A DNA stretch of 64,000 nucleotides. Origin: Comamonas thiooxydans (GTDB lineage: Bacteria > Pseudomonadota > Gammaproteobacteria > Burkholderiales > Burkholderiaceae_C). Shown here piece after piece: positions 35,467 through 43,617 of this stretch (positions are counted from its first letter, which is position 1; each line of letters opens with the position of its first letter). The position numbers and the translations under genes were made by a program. Under the pieces are notes generated by a model. It was not told the origin of the DNA and made no database searches. It saw only the letters and a program-made list of their open reading frames with translations. Location of the stretch: NCBI RefSeq assembly GCF_000964545.1, contig NZ_BBVD01000007.1, positions 124,001-188,000 on the forward strand, written 5' to 3'.

Positions 35467-35478
35467 CTGTATAGACAT
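35467..35478. promoter_or_regulatory. HutC-type operator 2 before the ABC importer
   Basis: CTGTATAGACAT carries the exact TGTATAGACA core (35468-35477) seen also before hutH, about 150 bases before the binding-protein start. Two sites in one control region suggest cooperative repression. Confidence 0.7.
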
Positions 35479-35579
35479 GAGTCAACAATCCACAAAAGCA
35501 AGCTATGTGCCAATTCGCTCGCCCGCGAGCCGCCTCCGCCGGCCTTGTGGGCGCGCACCAAAACAGCCCCCGCGTTGCG

Positions 35580-36512
35580 CTAGTCGGGTGCAATCACGCT
35601 TTTTGCCACGGTCAGAAATGGTGCAATCAGCGCCGAGGCATTGCTCCTGGGCACCGACAGCACCACGGCCTGCTTGGCGACGCGGCCCTTGATTCTTTTG
35701 CAGACCAGCCGCTTGCCGTCGTGGGTTCGGTCGACCACCGGCCGCGTGGTCAGAACGCTGACGCCATGCCCGTTGGCGACCATGGAACGCACCAGCTCTA
35801 TCGACGCCAGTTCATAGTTCACCGTGGGAACCACGCCCGCCTCCCGAAACAGCGAGAGAAAGTACTCTCTGCTCTGAGGCAGGTTGATCAGCAGCAACGG
35901 CGACTGGGCCAGCTCCGCCAGACTCACGCTGGGCGCCGCAGACAGGGCGTGCCTGGCAGGCAGCAAGGCATAGGGCGGCAACGCGGCAACCGGGTGCATG
36001 GTCAGCAAAGGGCGAGCCAGGCCCAGGTCATATTGCAGTGCGGCATGGATCTCCCCTCGCTCCACTTGCCGCGTCAGGGAGGCGATGTCCCCTTCGATCA
36101 ACTCGATGTCGATGGACGGGTGGCGCTTTTGCATCTGGGTGAGCAGTTGCGGAATCCACAGCGCGCCCAGCGTGCTCAGAAAGCCCAGCCTCAGCGTGCC
36201 GGAAACCGCCTGCTTGCGTGGCTCCTGAAGCAGTTGCGCAGCCTCCAGAAGACTCAGGGCCTCCCGGCTTCTGGCCAGCCCTGCCGCGGTCAGGTCCAGC
36301 CCGACGGCATGTTTGCGCACAAAAAGCTTCTCGCTCCATTGGGCCTCCAGGTCGGCAATCGCCTTGGAGATGGAGGGCTGTGAAACATTGATGGCCAGCG
36401 CCGCCTTGGCCGTGCTGCCGTGGCGTGCCGCGGCGACAAAATATTCGAGCTGGCGCAGATTTATCTGAATCAATTTTTTGAATCCAGTGAATGGGAAATG
36501 AATATTTTCCAT
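35580..36512 (-). CDS. LysR-family transcriptional regulator
   Basis: The product is about 310 residues, with a helix-turn-helix at roughly residues 20-75 (LRQLEYFVAAARHGSTAKAA, NVSQPSISKAI) and a LysR substrate domain. The start is uncertain: the ATG at 36512 has no ribosome site, the ATG at 36542 has a weak one, and a TTG at 36473 would give the usual short N-terminus. It is divergent from a CoA-transferase and acyl-CoA dehydrogenase pair and is presumably their activator, responding to the acid or its CoA ester. Confidence 0.9.
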   Translation of the reverse strand: MENIHFPFTGFKKLIQINLRQLEYFVAAARHGSTAKAALAINVSQPSISKAIADLEAQWSEKLFVRKHAVGLDLTAAGLARSREALSLLEAAQLLQEPRKQAVSGTLRLGFLSTLGALWIPQLLTQMQKRHPSIDIELIEGDIASLTRQVERGEIHAALQYDLGLARPLLTMHPVAALPPYALLPARHALSAAPSVSLAELAQSPLLLINLPQSREYFLSLFREAGVVPTVNYELASIELVRSMVANGHGVSVLTTRPVVDRTHDGKRLVCKRIKGRVAKQAVVLSVPRSNASALIAPFLTVAKSVIAPD

Positions 36513-36513
36513 T
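36490..36513. promoter_or_regulatory. Inverted repeat between lysR and the CoA-transferase gene
   Basis: AATGGGAAA and TTTTCCATT flank TGAATA and match as an inverted repeat at 8 of 9 positions. The element lies in the 56-bp divergent gap and covers the proposed lysR ATG. LysR regulators usually bind interrupted dyads in such gaps, so this is a candidate site, and it is also an argument for a later lysR start. Confidence 0.4.
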
Positions 36514-36568
36514 GATTCATGTTTTGGGCAGCATGCAGGCATCGCTTCAGATCAACAGCAGGACTCCC

Positions 36569-37780
36569 ATGCTTGCATCAACCGAAAAAACTGCCTCCCG
36601 TCCGCTGGACGGCATCCGCATCCTGGACTTCACCCGGGTTCTGGCGGGCCCCATGTCCACGGCCTTGCTGGCCGATCTGGGCGCGGAAGTCGTGAAGGTG
36701 GAGCCGCCCCAGGGCGACGACTACCGCGCCATCGGCCCCATGAAGAATGGGCAAAGCGCCTTGTTCACGGTCATGAATCGCAACAAGCAAAGCCTGGTGC
36801 TGGACCTCAAACATGCGGATGCGGTCGCCGTGGTGCATGAGCTGGCCCGGCAGGTCGATGTGGTGGTCGAGAACTTCAGGCCGGGCGTGGCCGAGCGCCT
36901 GGGCATCGGCCCCGAAACGCTGCGCGCCCTCAATCCCCGGCTGGTGTATGTCAGCGTCTCCGGCTTTGGCCAGACCGGCCCGCTGGCCCACCGCCCGGCC
37001 TACGACATCATTGTTCAGGCCATGAGCGGCCTGATGGAGGCCACGGGCGAGCCTCAAGGCGCCCCCACCCTGGTCGGCGAGGCGGTCAGCGATGTGGTTG
37101 CCGGCCTGTTTGCTTCCTGGGCGACACTGGCGGCCCTGTTGCAGGCGCAGAGAACCGGAGTCGGCCAGCATGTCGATGTCGCCATGTTCGACACCACGCT
37201 GAGCTTTTTGGCGACATCGATGTCGCGCTATCTGTTCACCGGCCAGCCTGCCCGGCGTGTGGGCAACCGGCATCCGCTCTCGGCGCCGTTTGGCGTCTAC
37301 AGGGCACGTGACGGCCATTACGCCCTGGCCGTGCTCAACAAGAAGCTGTTCGACGCCACCGCTGCTGCCATGAACCTGCCCGAGCTGGCCAGCGATCCAC
37401 GTTTTGCCAGCGATGAAACCCGCTCGGCCAACGAGCCCGCATTGCGCGCCGCGCTGGAGGGCTGGAGCACGCAGCACGATGTGGCCGATGTGGTGGCGCG
37501 GCTCGAAGCGGCAGGCGTTCCCGCAGCCCCCATCTGGAACATAGAGCAGGCCCTGAACTCCGAGCAGATCCGCTCGCGTGGCCTGCTCTGCGAGGTCGAG
37601 GACGAACGCCTCCCGGGCCTGCAGCTGCCGACACAGCCCGTGCATTTCAACGGCGCTCTGCCCAATCGTGCGCAACGCGCACCGGCCCTGGGCGAACACA
37701 CGGAGCTGCTGCTGCAAAGCTGGCTGGGCCGCAGCACGGATGCCATTGCCGCCTTGCGCGAAGCTGGCGCTTTGGGTTGA
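36569..37780 (+). CDS. CaiB/BaiF family (class III) CoA-transferase
   Basis: Class III CoA-transferases move CoA between an acyl-CoA and a free acid through an aspartyl intermediate. The 403-residue protein has RILDFTRVLAGPMSTALLADLGAEV at the N-terminus, ENFRPGVAERLG, and DIIVQAMSGLM followed by TLVGEAVSDVVAG, all family blocks. The catalytic Asp is expected in the VSGFGQTGPL-PAYD region, where an Asp is present. I chose the ATG at 36569 with CAGGA upstream. It lies 32 bp before the acyl-CoA dehydrogenase, so the pair should activate and desaturate one carboxylic acid. Confidence 0.92.
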   Translation: MLASTEKTASRPLDGIRILDFTRVLAGPMSTALLADLGAEVVKVEPPQGDDYRAIGPMKNGQSALFTVMNRNKQSLVLDLKHADAVAVVHELARQVDVVVENFRPGVAERLGIGPETLRALNPRLVYVSVSGFGQTGPLAHRPAYDIIVQAMSGLMEATGEPQGAPTLVGEAVSDVVAGLFASWATLAALLQAQRTGVGQHVDVAMFDTTLSFLATSMSRYLFTGQPARRVGNRHPLSAPFGVYRARDGHYALAVLNKKLFDATAAAMNLPELASDPRFASDETRSANEPALRAALEGWSTQHDVADVVARLEAAGVPAAPIWNIEQALNSEQIRSRGLLCEVEDERLPGLQLPTQPVHFNGALPNRAQRAPALGEHTELLLQSWLGRSTDAIAALREAGALG

Positions 37781-37812
37781 TTTTGATAGCAAGAAAACAA
37801 GGAGAGACCGCC

Positions 37813-38961
37813 ATGTCATTGATTCGTCTGGGCGCGACCGAAGAAGATCAGGCCGTTGCCGATGCCGTTGCACGCTTTGCCGAGGAAACCTTGGCGCCCG
37901 TGGCCCAGGTCATGGACGAGGAAGCCTTTTCCGCCACGCGCCATGTGCCCGGCCTTTCCGCACTGGGCGTGATGGGCATGAATCTGCCGGAACGCTTTGG
38001 CGGACCGGGCGTCACCCCCACCGCCATGCTGATGTCGCTGGTCGCCATCTCGCGCGCCTGCGCCGCGACCTCGTCCATGATCGGTGCTCACTACCTGGGC
38101 ACGGATGCCGTTCTCATAGCCGGCGACGAAACGCAGCGCGAGCAATGGCTGCCGCGCTGCGCCAGCGGGGAATGGCTGGCGGCCTTTGCGCTGACCGAGC
38201 CGCGCGGCGGATCCCACCCTGCAGACATGCGTACCCGGGCCGTGCGCGACGGCGACGACTATCTGATCACAGGCGTCAAGCACTTCATCTCGAATGCGGC
38301 GGAGGCCCGCTTCATGGTGGTGTTCGCCAAGACCGATGCGGAAGCTGCGGCACGCGGGGTCAGCGCCTTCATCGTGCCGCGCGATCTGCCCGGCATACAG
38401 ATTTCGTCGCCCGAGAAGCTCATGGGCATTCGCGGCGGCCATGCCTTTGAAGTCTCGCTGGACAGCGTGCGCGTTCCTGCCGCCAACCGCCTCGGTGCCG
38501 AGGGCAGCGGCTTCAAGACTGCCATGAAGGTGCTGGACAACAGCCGCCTGGACGTGGCTGCGACCTCTCTGGGCATTGCCGAGGCCGCACTCAGGGCGGC
38601 GGCCGACTGGGCCAACCAGCGCCTGGTGGGCGGCGAACCGATAGCCAACAAGCAGGGCATACAGTTCAAGCTCGCCGACATGAAGCTGCGCCTGGAAGCC
38701 GCCTGGGCGCTGACCATGCAGGCCCTGGCACTGCGCCAGCAGGGGCAGCCGTTCACCCAGCAGTCGGCCATGGCCAAGCTGTTCGCCTCGGAGATGGTGG
38801 GCTTCGTGACCGACGAGGCGCTGCAGATCCATGGCGGCTACGGCTATACCCGGGAAATGCCGCTTGAGCGCTATGTGCGCGATGCCCGCATTCTGCGCAT
38901 CTACGAAGGCTCTTCCGAGATTCAGCGCACCATCATTGCACGCTCCGTATTGAACGCTTAG
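37813..38961 (+). CDS. Acyl-CoA dehydrogenase
   Basis: This 382-residue FAD enzyme should introduce an alpha,beta double bond into an acyl-CoA and pass electrons to ETF. It has the FAD/substrate motif AFALTEPRGGSHPADMRT at about residues 125-142, the C-terminal RLDVAATSLGIAEAAL and QIHGGYGYTREMPLERYVRDAR, and the catalytic Glu in IYEGSSEIQR. The ATG at 37813 follows GGAGAG. It is not an obvious glutaryl-CoA dehydrogenase. Together with the CoA-transferase it could serve a short or aryl-propionic acid. Confidence 0.93.
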   Translation: MSLIRLGATEEDQAVADAVARFAEETLAPVAQVMDEEAFSATRHVPGLSALGVMGMNLPERFGGPGVTPTAMLMSLVAISRACAATSSMIGAHYLGTDAVLIAGDETQREQWLPRCASGEWLAAFALTEPRGGSHPADMRTRAVRDGDDYLITGVKHFISNAAEARFMVVFAKTDAEAAARGVSAFIVPRDLPGIQISSPEKLMGIRGGHAFEVSLDSVRVPAANRLGAEGSGFKTAMKVLDNSRLDVAATSLGIAEAALRAAADWANQRLVGGEPIANKQGIQFKLADMKLRLEAAWALTMQALALRQQGQPFTQQSAMAKLFASEMVGFVTDEALQIHGGYGYTREMPLERYVRDARILRIYEGSSEIQRTIIARSVLNA

Positions 38962-39006
38962 AAGGCGCAGCGGCACCCGGCCGGATTTGCTGGTGTAATC
39001 CACTCC

Positions 39007-39741
39007 ATGGACAAACACTCTTCCATGTCGCTGCACGGGAAAATTCTCACCGAGATTGAACAGAACATTCTCAGTGGCCGCTGGCCGCCCGGCTATCGCA
39101 TCCCGTCGGAGATGGAGCTGACCGTCCATTACCAATGCTCGCGCATGACGGTGAGCAAGGTGCTCAACAAGCTGGCAGAAGCCGGTCTGCTGGTGCGCAA
39201 GCGCAAGGCGGGAAGCTTTGTGACGCGCCCGCAAACCAGCTCTGCCGTGCTGGAGATTCCCGATCTGCGCCAGGTGGTGCTGGGCATGGGCCAGGAGTAT
39301 TCGAGCAGGCTGCTCGGGCGCACGCAAAGGCGCAGCACGCGCGAGGACATGGAGGCCATGCGCATGACCCGGTCGGCCTCGATCGTCCATGTGCTGTGCC
39401 TGCACATGGCGGGATCGCGTCCGTTCTGCATAGAAGACCGCCTGATCAATCTCGAATCCGTGCCGGACGCCGAGCACGAGCCGTTCACCGAGCACAGTCC
39501 CAGTTCCTGGATGGTCAACCACGTGCCCTGGAGCTCGGCCGAACACCGCATTCGTGCCGAAGCGGCCAGCGAGGAAACCGCCGGCCTGCTGGAGATCAAG
39601 CCCGGCTTTCCCTGTCTGGTGATCGACCGCCGTACCTGGACCGGGCAGCTGCCCATCACCTTTGTGCGCCTGACCTATCCCGCCGATCTCTACGAGCTGG
39701 ATGCGCATTTTTCGCCCTCCACCATAGGGCAGGCTGGCTGA
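39007..39741 (+). CDS. GntR/HutC-family transcriptional regulator, third copy in the window
   Basis: This 244-residue regulator has an N-terminal winged helix (IPSEMELTVHYQCSRMTVSKV) and a UTRA domain ending FVRLTYPADLYELDAHFSP. It begins 45 bp after the acyl-CoA dehydrogenase on the same strand. It is more divergent from the two hut-embedded HutC proteins than they are from each other, with no FENDVPIQIEDR match beyond FCIEDRLINL. It may control the CoA-transferase/dehydrogenase genes or the hut regulon. Confidence 0.9.
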   Translation: MDKHSSMSLHGKILTEIEQNILSGRWPPGYRIPSEMELTVHYQCSRMTVSKVLNKLAEAGLLVRKRKAGSFVTRPQTSSAVLEIPDLRQVVLGMGQEYSSRLLGRTQRRSTREDMEAMRMTRSASIVHVLCLHMAGSRPFCIEDRLINLESVPDAEHEPFTEHSPSSWMVNHVPWSSAEHRIRAEAASEETAGLLEIKPGFPCLVIDRRTWTGQLPITFVRLTYPADLYELDAHFSPSTIGQAG

Positions 39742-39878
39742 TTGCGCATAACCCGGCCTGGGCAGCGCGCCGGGTCGCGGCGCACAATAGGGCCAGTTCT
39801 GATGCTTGCACCAGAGGCCAAATCGGCCTCTTCCCCATATCCAGCAAGCGCCTCCAGCTATCGATTCAAGAGTACCCG

Positions 39879-41789
39879 GTGTCTTCCGCGCAATCCATTC
39901 TGCAAGCCGTTTTTGGCTACGAGCAATTCCGTGGCCCCCAGCAGGCCATCGTCTCGCATGTCATCAACGGCGGCGATGCGCTGGTGCTCATGCCCACGGG
40001 CGGCGGCAAATCGCTGTGCTACCAGGTTCCGGCCATTGCGCGCCAGCAGCTCGGCCACGGCGTGACGATCGTGGTCTCGCCGCTGATCGCGCTCATGCAC
40101 GACCAGGTCGGTGCGCTGCATGAGGCCGGCATCAGCGCCGCCTATCTGAACTCCACCCTGAGCTACGACGAGACGCAGGAGGTGGAGCTGCGCCTGCAAA
40201 GCGGCGACATCACCCTGCTCTATGCCGCTCCCGAGCGGCTGAACACGCCACGCTTTCTGGGTCTGCTCGACGATCTGCATGCCCAGGGCAAGCTGTCGCT
40301 GTTCGCCATCGACGAAGCGCATTGCGTGAGCCAGTGGGGGCACGACTTCCGCCCCGAATACCGCGCGCTGAGTGTGCTGCACCAGCGCTATGCCGATGTG
40401 CCGCGCATCGCGCTGACGGCCACGGCCGATGCGCTGACGCGCGCCGACATCATCGAGCGCCTGCAGCTGGAAGCGGCCCAGCATTTCATCAGCAGTTTTG
40501 ACCGCCCGAACATCCGCTACAAGATCGCCGAGAAAAAAGACGTCAGCAACCAGCTGCTGCGCTTTATCGAGCGCGAGCATGAGGGCGAGGCCGGCGTGGT
40601 CTATTGCCAGTCGCGCAAGCGTGTCGAGGAGCTGGCCCAGACCCTGGTGCAAAACGGCATCAATGCCCTGCCTTACCACGCCGGCCTGCCCCAGGAAATG
40701 CGCCAGAACCATCAGGACCGTTTTCTGCGCGAAGAAGGCGTGGTGATGTGCGCCACGATTGCCTTCGGCATGGGCATCAACAAGCCCGATGTGCGCTTTG
40801 TGGCCCATGTGGACATGCCCAAGAACATCGAGGGCTACTACCAGGAAACCGGCCGTGCGGGCCGCGACGGCCTGCCCGCCGATGCCTGGATGGCCTACGG
40901 TCTCAGCGACGTGGTCAACCAGCGCCGCATGATCGACGAAAGCCCGGCCGAGGAACAGTTCAAGCAGGTGATGCGCGGCAAGCTCGATGCCCTGCTCGGT
41001 CTGGCCGAGGCCACCGACTGCCGCCGCGTACGCCTGCTGGCCTATTTTGGCGAGCAATATGGACAGGAGCCGAGCCTGGATGGCAAGCCACTGCAGGCCG
41101 TTGCCCGCACCCATTGCGGCAACTGCGACAACTGCCTGGAGCCGCCGGCGCTATGGGATGGCACGGATGCGGCACGCAAGCTGCTGTCCACCATCTTCCG
41201 CGTGCACGAGGCCAGCGGCCTGACCTATGGTGCGGGCCACATCATGGACGTGCTGCGCGGCAAGGAGACGGACAAGGTCACGCAGTACGGGCATGACAAG
41301 GTATCCACCTTCGGCATCGGCAAGGAGTATTCGGAGCCGCAGCTGCGCGCCGTGATGCGCCAGTTGCTGGCCACGGGTGCCCTGGGCCTGCACAAGGTGG
41401 TGAGCGAGAACAGCGGCCATGTGTTTGACACCCTGTGTCTGGCCGCGGGCTCACGTGCCGTGCTCAAGGGCGAGATACAGGTGCAGCTGCGCGAGGCCGT
41501 AGCCGCATCGCGCAGCAAGAAGCAGGGCAAGAAATCGGCCTCCAATGCAGCTGCGGTCAATCTGGGTCCCGACGCACAGGTTCGCTTCATCAATCTCAAG
41601 GCCTGGCGCGCCGAAGTCGCCAAGTCTCACAATCTGCCGGCCTATGTGATCTTCCACGACGCCACGCTGGCATCGATTGCCGAACTCAACCCCCAGAGCC
41701 TGCAGGAGCTGCAGGGAGTCAGCGGCATGGGCACCAAGAAGCTCGATGCCTATGGCGCCGAGGTGCTGCGCGTGGTGGCACTGGGCTGA
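39879..41789 (+). CDS. recQ: ATP-dependent DNA helicase RecQ
   Basis: RecQ is a 3'-5' helicase in recombination and replication repair. The 636-residue protein has Walker A MPTGGGKSLCYQ, DEAHCVSQWGHDFRPEY, GRAGRDG, the zinc-binding cysteines ending HCGNCDNC, an RQC winged helix, and a C-terminal HRDC domain ending LQELQGVSGMGTKKLDAYG. I chose the GTG at 39879, giving VSSAQSILQAVFGYEQFRGPQ as in the family. The upstream in-frame stretch overlaps the GntR gene in another frame and is not coding. Confidence 0.95.
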   Translation: MSSAQSILQAVFGYEQFRGPQQAIVSHVINGGDALVLMPTGGGKSLCYQVPAIARQQLGHGVTIVVSPLIALMHDQVGALHEAGISAAYLNSTLSYDETQEVELRLQSGDITLLYAAPERLNTPRFLGLLDDLHAQGKLSLFAIDEAHCVSQWGHDFRPEYRALSVLHQRYADVPRIALTATADALTRADIIERLQLEAAQHFISSFDRPNIRYKIAEKKDVSNQLLRFIEREHEGEAGVVYCQSRKRVEELAQTLVQNGINALPYHAGLPQEMRQNHQDRFLREEGVVMCATIAFGMGINKPDVRFVAHVDMPKNIEGYYQETGRAGRDGLPADAWMAYGLSDVVNQRRMIDESPAEEQFKQVMRGKLDALLGLAEATDCRRVRLLAYFGEQYGQEPSLDGKPLQAVARTHCGNCDNCLEPPALWDGTDAARKLLSTIFRVHEASGLTYGAGHIMDVLRGKETDKVTQYGHDKVSTFGIGKEYSEPQLRAVMRQLLATGALGLHKVVSENSGHVFDTLCLAAGSRAVLKGEIQVQLREAVAASRSKKQGKKSASNAAAVNLGPDAQVRFINLKAWRAEVAKSHNLPAYVIFHDATLASIAELNPQSLQELQGVSGMGTKKLDAYGAEVLRVVALG

Positions 41790-42054
41790 TCGGCCCGGAT
41801 TCGGCAGCGGTCTGGACGCCGCCTCGACGAGCGGCAGCGAGCCGCGCCCCGTACTTTGAACAGGGCCGGGCAAGCTGCTGCAGGCAGCTGCGCGCGCCCG
41901 GACATCTGTCGCCGCCATTTGCGGCGCTGAAAATTGGCCGACGCAGAGCTCTCCACAATTCCCACACAAATGCTCGACAGCCCGGAAATATTGCAAACGC
42001 ACACTGCTGCCGCATACCGTTGACCGAATCCATTTTTGCGGAGCACTTTCTGCT
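41790..42054. other. 265-bp gap between recQ and the class III aminotransferase
   Basis: No gene is seen. A CGCCGC/GCGGCG hairpin (41910-41926) could end recQ transcription, though it lacks a U-tract. TTGACC at 42020-42025 might be a -35 element for the next gene, but no good -10 follows at 17 bases. Confidence 0.35.
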
Positions 42055-43428
42055 GTGATCAATACTGCCCAATTGCTGGCTGACGAAGCCAAATACTGCT
42101 CGTTTGGCGACACCGTCCACTACGTCAATCCTCCGAAGATTTTCACGGGCTGCGAAGGCAGCTATATGTACGACGATGCAGGCACGTCCTACCTCGATCT
42201 GCAGATGTGGTATTCGGCCGTCAACTTCGGCTACAAGAACAAGCGTCTTGAGGCCAAGATGATCGAGCAGCTGCAGGAGCTGCCCCAGGTGGCCAGCCAG
42301 TATCTGCACCCCACCAAGATCGAACTGGCCAAGTTCATTGCCGAAGACGCCAAGCGCAAATGGGGCCACGACGGCCGCGTGCACTTCAACGTGGGCGGCG
42401 CGCAAGCCATCGAGGACTCGCTGAAGGTCGTGCGCAACGCCAGCGGCGGCAAGAGCCTGATGTTCGCGTTCGAAGGCGGCTACCACGGCCGTACGCTGGG
42501 CGCGTCCTCGATCACCTCCAGCTACCGCTACCGCCGCCGTTTCGGCCACTTCAGCGACCGCGCGCAGTTCATCCCCTTCCCCTACCCCTTCCGCCGTCCC
42601 AAGGGCATGACGTCCGAGGAGTATGCGGACCAGATCGTGCGCGAATTCGCACGCAAGTTCGAAAACGAATACCACGCGGTCTGGGACCCCAAGACCAACC
42701 AGTGCGAATACGCGGCCTTCTACGTGGAACCCATTCAGGGCACGGGCGGCTACGTGGTTCCTCCTCCCAACTTCTTCAAGGGTCTGAAGAAGGTGCTGGA
42801 CGATCACGGCGTGCTGATGGTGGTCGACGAAATCCAGATGGGCTTCTGGCGTACCGGCACGCTGTGGTCGGTGGAAAACTTCGGCATCAAGCCCGATGTA
42901 CTGGTGTTTGCCAAGGCACTGACCAATGGTCTGAATGCGCTGTCCGGCCTGTGGGCACGCGAAGAGCTGATCAACCCCACGGTGTTCCCGCCCGGATCCA
43001 CCCATTCCACCTTTGCCTCCAACCCGCTGGGTACGGCCCTGGGCCTGGAAGTCATGAAGATGACCCACGAGATGGACTTCGGCCGTCAGGTGCGCGAATC
43101 GGGTGCCTACTTCCTCGAAGGCCTCAAGGAGCTGCAAAAGCGCCACAAGGAAATCGGCGATGTGGACGGCCTGGGCCTGGCGCTGCGCGCCGAAATCTGC
43201 ACCGAGGACGGCTTCACGCCCAACAAGGCGCTGCTGGACAAGATGGTGGACATCGGCCTCGAAGGCGGCCTGGAATACCAGGGCCAGAAGCGCGGCCTGG
43301 TGCTGGACGTGGGCGGCTACTACAAGAACGTGATCACCTTCGCGCCTTCGCTGATGATTTCGCGCAGCGAGATCGACGAAGCCATGGTGCTGCTGGATCA
43401 GTTGCTGAGCAAGGCTAAAAAAGCGTAA
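42055..43428 (+). CDS. Class III PLP aminotransferase, substrate unknown
   Basis: The 457-residue cytoplasmic enzyme has HFNVGGAQAIEDSLKVVRN, FEGGYHGRTLGASSITSSY, VVDEIQMGFWRTG with the cofactor Asp, and the PLP lysine in LVFAKALTNG. These fit omega-amino-acid or ornithine-type aminotransferases but not a named member I can assign. The start is a GTG, with GGAG 11 bases upstream. Codons are strongly C-ending and regular, suggesting high expression. A structured repeat follows the stop, so it is probably transcribed alone and not with the acyltransferase downstream. Confidence 0.88.
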   Translation: MINTAQLLADEAKYCSFGDTVHYVNPPKIFTGCEGSYMYDDAGTSYLDLQMWYSAVNFGYKNKRLEAKMIEQLQELPQVASQYLHPTKIELAKFIAEDAKRKWGHDGRVHFNVGGAQAIEDSLKVVRNASGGKSLMFAFEGGYHGRTLGASSITSSYRYRRRFGHFSDRAQFIPFPYPFRRPKGMTSEEYADQIVREFARKFENEYHAVWDPKTNQCEYAAFYVEPIQGTGGYVVPPPNFFKGLKKVLDDHGVLMVVDEIQMGFWRTGTLWSVENFGIKPDVLVFAKALTNGLNALSGLWAREELINPTVFPPGSTHSTFASNPLGTALGLEVMKMTHEMDFGRQVRESGAYFLEGLKELQKRHKEIGDVDGLGLALRAEICTEDGFTPNKALLDKMVDIGLEGGLEYQGQKRGLVLDVGGYYKNVITFAPSLMISRSEIDEAMVLLDQLLSKAKKA

Positions 43429-43446
43429 CCGCCCTGAGCGGCTTTG

Positions 43447-43527
43447 CCTAGGCGGCCCCGCCGCTTCCCCCTCTGTCTTCGGGAGGGGGACGACAGCCTC
43501 GCTGTGCGGCGGCGGAGGCCGCCCAGG
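43447..43527. repeat. Long structured intergenic element (nested hairpins)
   Basis: The outer arms, CCTAGGCGGCCCCGCCGC (43447-43464) and the near-complement at 43506-43527, enclose an inner perfect 7-bp hairpin CCCCCTC/GAGGGGG (43467-43489). The whole 81-bp unit can fold into a long cruciform-like stem and lies just after a gene end. From memory, similar elements are common between genes in Comamonadaceae and act like terminators. It occurs only once in this window. Confidence 0.7.
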
Positions 43528-43617
43528 TCTTGCTCGCTGTCTCTTGCTTGGGTTGTGCCAGTTTTCTGCGCTGCAGACACACTCAGGCGCCATCACAACC
43601 GACTACAAAAAGGCGAA

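Noticed and set aside
37813..38961. Glutaryl-CoA dehydrogenase with a glutarate CoA-transferase and LysR (gcd locus)
   Set aside because: The gene order is similar, but the N-terminal sequence lacks the glutaryl-CoA dehydrogenase pattern, so I leave the substrate open.
37816..39708. A 630-codon open frame antisense to the acyl-CoA dehydrogenase and GntR genes
   Set aside because: Both sense genes have complete family motifs, and the antisense frame has none.
41719..43596. A 625-codon open frame antisense to the class III aminotransferase
   Set aside because: It spans a gene, a gap and a structured repeat, and its composition is that of a shadow frame.
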